The position numbers and the translations under genes were made by a program. Of a stretch of DNA of 64,000 nucleotides, positions 63,233 through 64,000 are shown piece by piece. The notes beneath the pieces are model-generated. The model searched no databases, had not been told where the DNA came from, and saw only the letters and a program-made list of their open reading frames with translations. The DNA is from Cytobacillus suaedae (GTDB lineage: Bacteria > Bacillota > Bacilli > Bacillales > Bacillaceae_L): positions 4,179,001 through 4,243,000 of the forward strand of contig CP063163.1 of the NCBI GenBank assembly GCA_014960805.1. Reading direction: 5' to 3'. How positions within the stretch are numbered: the first letter of the stretch is position 1; each line of letters opens with the position of its first letter.

Positions 63233-64000
63233 GTGTTAAAAGTTTTATCCAAAACAGGTTTAGCTCTTGCTCTGGCAGGAAGTGTCGCAATTGCAGGCTA
63301 CCAACCTAGTGAGACAGCTACAACCGAAGCTAGCAAATATGACTTAGATCTTGCTCATTATGTAGGTGCATCGCCAGAATTAGCTGAAGAGGCAAAAAGG
63401 TTAGGGGTAGATGTCTCAAAGGCTGACCCAGCCGAAAAGATTGCAAATCATGGCTCAAAGTTCCAACAAGCTGGGGATAATCATGTAGCCTATAGAAGTG
63501 CTACGGGGGATGTTCCTGTACTTGTAATTTTAGCGAAGTATAAAGAAGGCGATGAGCCAATTGGGGACATGCCTGGGCAAGTACCAGCTCATTACTATGA
63601 GGACTTAATTTTTGGAACTGAATATGATCCTTATCAACTCGAACAGTTTAAACAATATGATGGCCCAGATGTGCCGAAAGATCGTACCATGAGAAATGCT
63701 TATGATGAATCGAGTAATGGGGCAATTAACCTTGTACGTAAAGAAAATACTGATTTTGTATGGGTAGAGCTACCTAAAGGGGCTTCATACTATTTAGATC
63801 AAGAAGGAACATATGCTGAAAACGGTACATACTTACTTGGAAACGCTAATGGGGACGCTCATATGGGTGAATTTGTTAGAGACTTACTAAAAGCTGCAGA
63901 TGATCAGGTAGATTTCTCACAATATGCAGAAAATGGTGAGGTACCAACTATTTTTGTTGTCCATGAAGGAACAGGGGCAGAGTTCAGCCAGGATCCTGCA
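63233..64000 (+). CDS. M6-family immune inhibitor A-type metalloprotease, N-terminal part
   Basis: 256 codons visible; the gene runs off the window. GTG start at 63233 with AAAGGAG at 8 nt. A signal peptide (about 1-22) is followed by the InhA propeptide and early M6 domain: VPVLVILAKYKEG, YYEDLIFGTEYDPYQLEQF and MRNAYDESSNGA. The HExxH zinc motif would lie past the end. InhA proteases degrade host or environmental proteins outside the cell. Confidence 0.82.
   Translation, partial: MLKVLSKTGLALALAGSVAIAGYQPSETATTEASKYDLDLAHYVGASPELAEEAKRLGVDVSKADPAEKIANHGSKFQQAGDNHVAYRSATGDVPVLVILAKYKEGDEPIGDMPGQVPAHYYEDLIFGTEYDPYQLEQFKQYDGPDVPKDRTMRNAYDESSNGAINLVRKENTDFVWVELPKGASYYLDQEGTYAENGTYLLGNANGDAHMGEFVRDLLKAADDQVDFSQYAENGEVPTIFVVHEGTGAEFSQDPA

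Overview
The window looks like a chromosomal segment of a low-GC, Gram-positive, Bacillus-like bacterium. The evidence is strong AGGAGG-type ribosome binding sites, frequent TTG and GTG starts, a comQ-comP-comA locus, brfA, a Vpr-type subtilase, M6 and M14 secreted proteases, LysM and S-layer-like wall proteins, and small Bacillus families (YvrJ, DUF2922, DUF1659). No rRNA, tRNA, prophage or CRISPR array was seen.

Layout. 1-9.3 kb: a partial S8 protease lipoprotein, a GH18/LysM glycosidase, trhO, a c-di-GMP-I riboswitch with a 54-aa protein, a HisJ-type phosphatase, a LysM protein, a YkuD L,D-transpeptidase and a REP-associated tyrosine transposase (RAYT) carrying an in-frame amber codon. 9.5-20.3 kb: a large M14 carboxypeptidase, a NERD-like protein, galE, a 2-hydroxyacid dehydrogenase, a Fur-box-preceded siderophore uptake pair, and an ArsP-type permease operon behind two ATCAA-N6-TTGAT boxes. 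20.4-30.9 kb: a Gram-positive Pel exopolysaccharide cluster. Its operon runs (epimerase-pelD fusion)-pelE-pelA(deacetylase)-pelF-pelG; a stand-alone PelA-type hydrolase converges on it and a secreted CE4 deacetylase lies upstream. 31-41.4 kb: amidase, SbsC-like wall protein, a second c-di-GMP-I riboswitch whose only visible output is a 17-aa membrane peptide, an M14 peptidase, a sensor kinase, a 52-bp tandem repeat array, an SDR reductase and brfA with a terminator inside its coding sequence. 41.5-46.3 kb: comA, comP and a degenerate comQ with no comX between, then a three-gene small-protein operon. 46.5-64 kb: alkA, an orphan kinase and a run of secreted or wall-associated proteins (metallopeptidase, carboxypeptidase-regulatory-like protein, S41 peptidase with CFI-box tail, LCP ligase, second SbsC-like protein, Vpr subtilase and the start of an M6 protease).

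Two themes tie the window together. First, c-di-GMP: two class-I riboswitches plus PelD, the c-di-GMP receptor of Pel synthesis, suggest a surface/biofilm programme alongside many wall-active secreted proteins. Second, twelve copies of a roughly 52-bp palindrome (GGGGCCTGACCCCC arms) lie between genes from 3.6 to 31.1 kb and none after that. One full copy is about 90 bp upstream of the broken RAYT gene, which fits a REP/RAYT system whose local transposase has decayed; one truncated copy supplies the stop codon of the L,D-transpeptidase gene.

All functions are read from sequence motifs and remembered family features; no database search was run.
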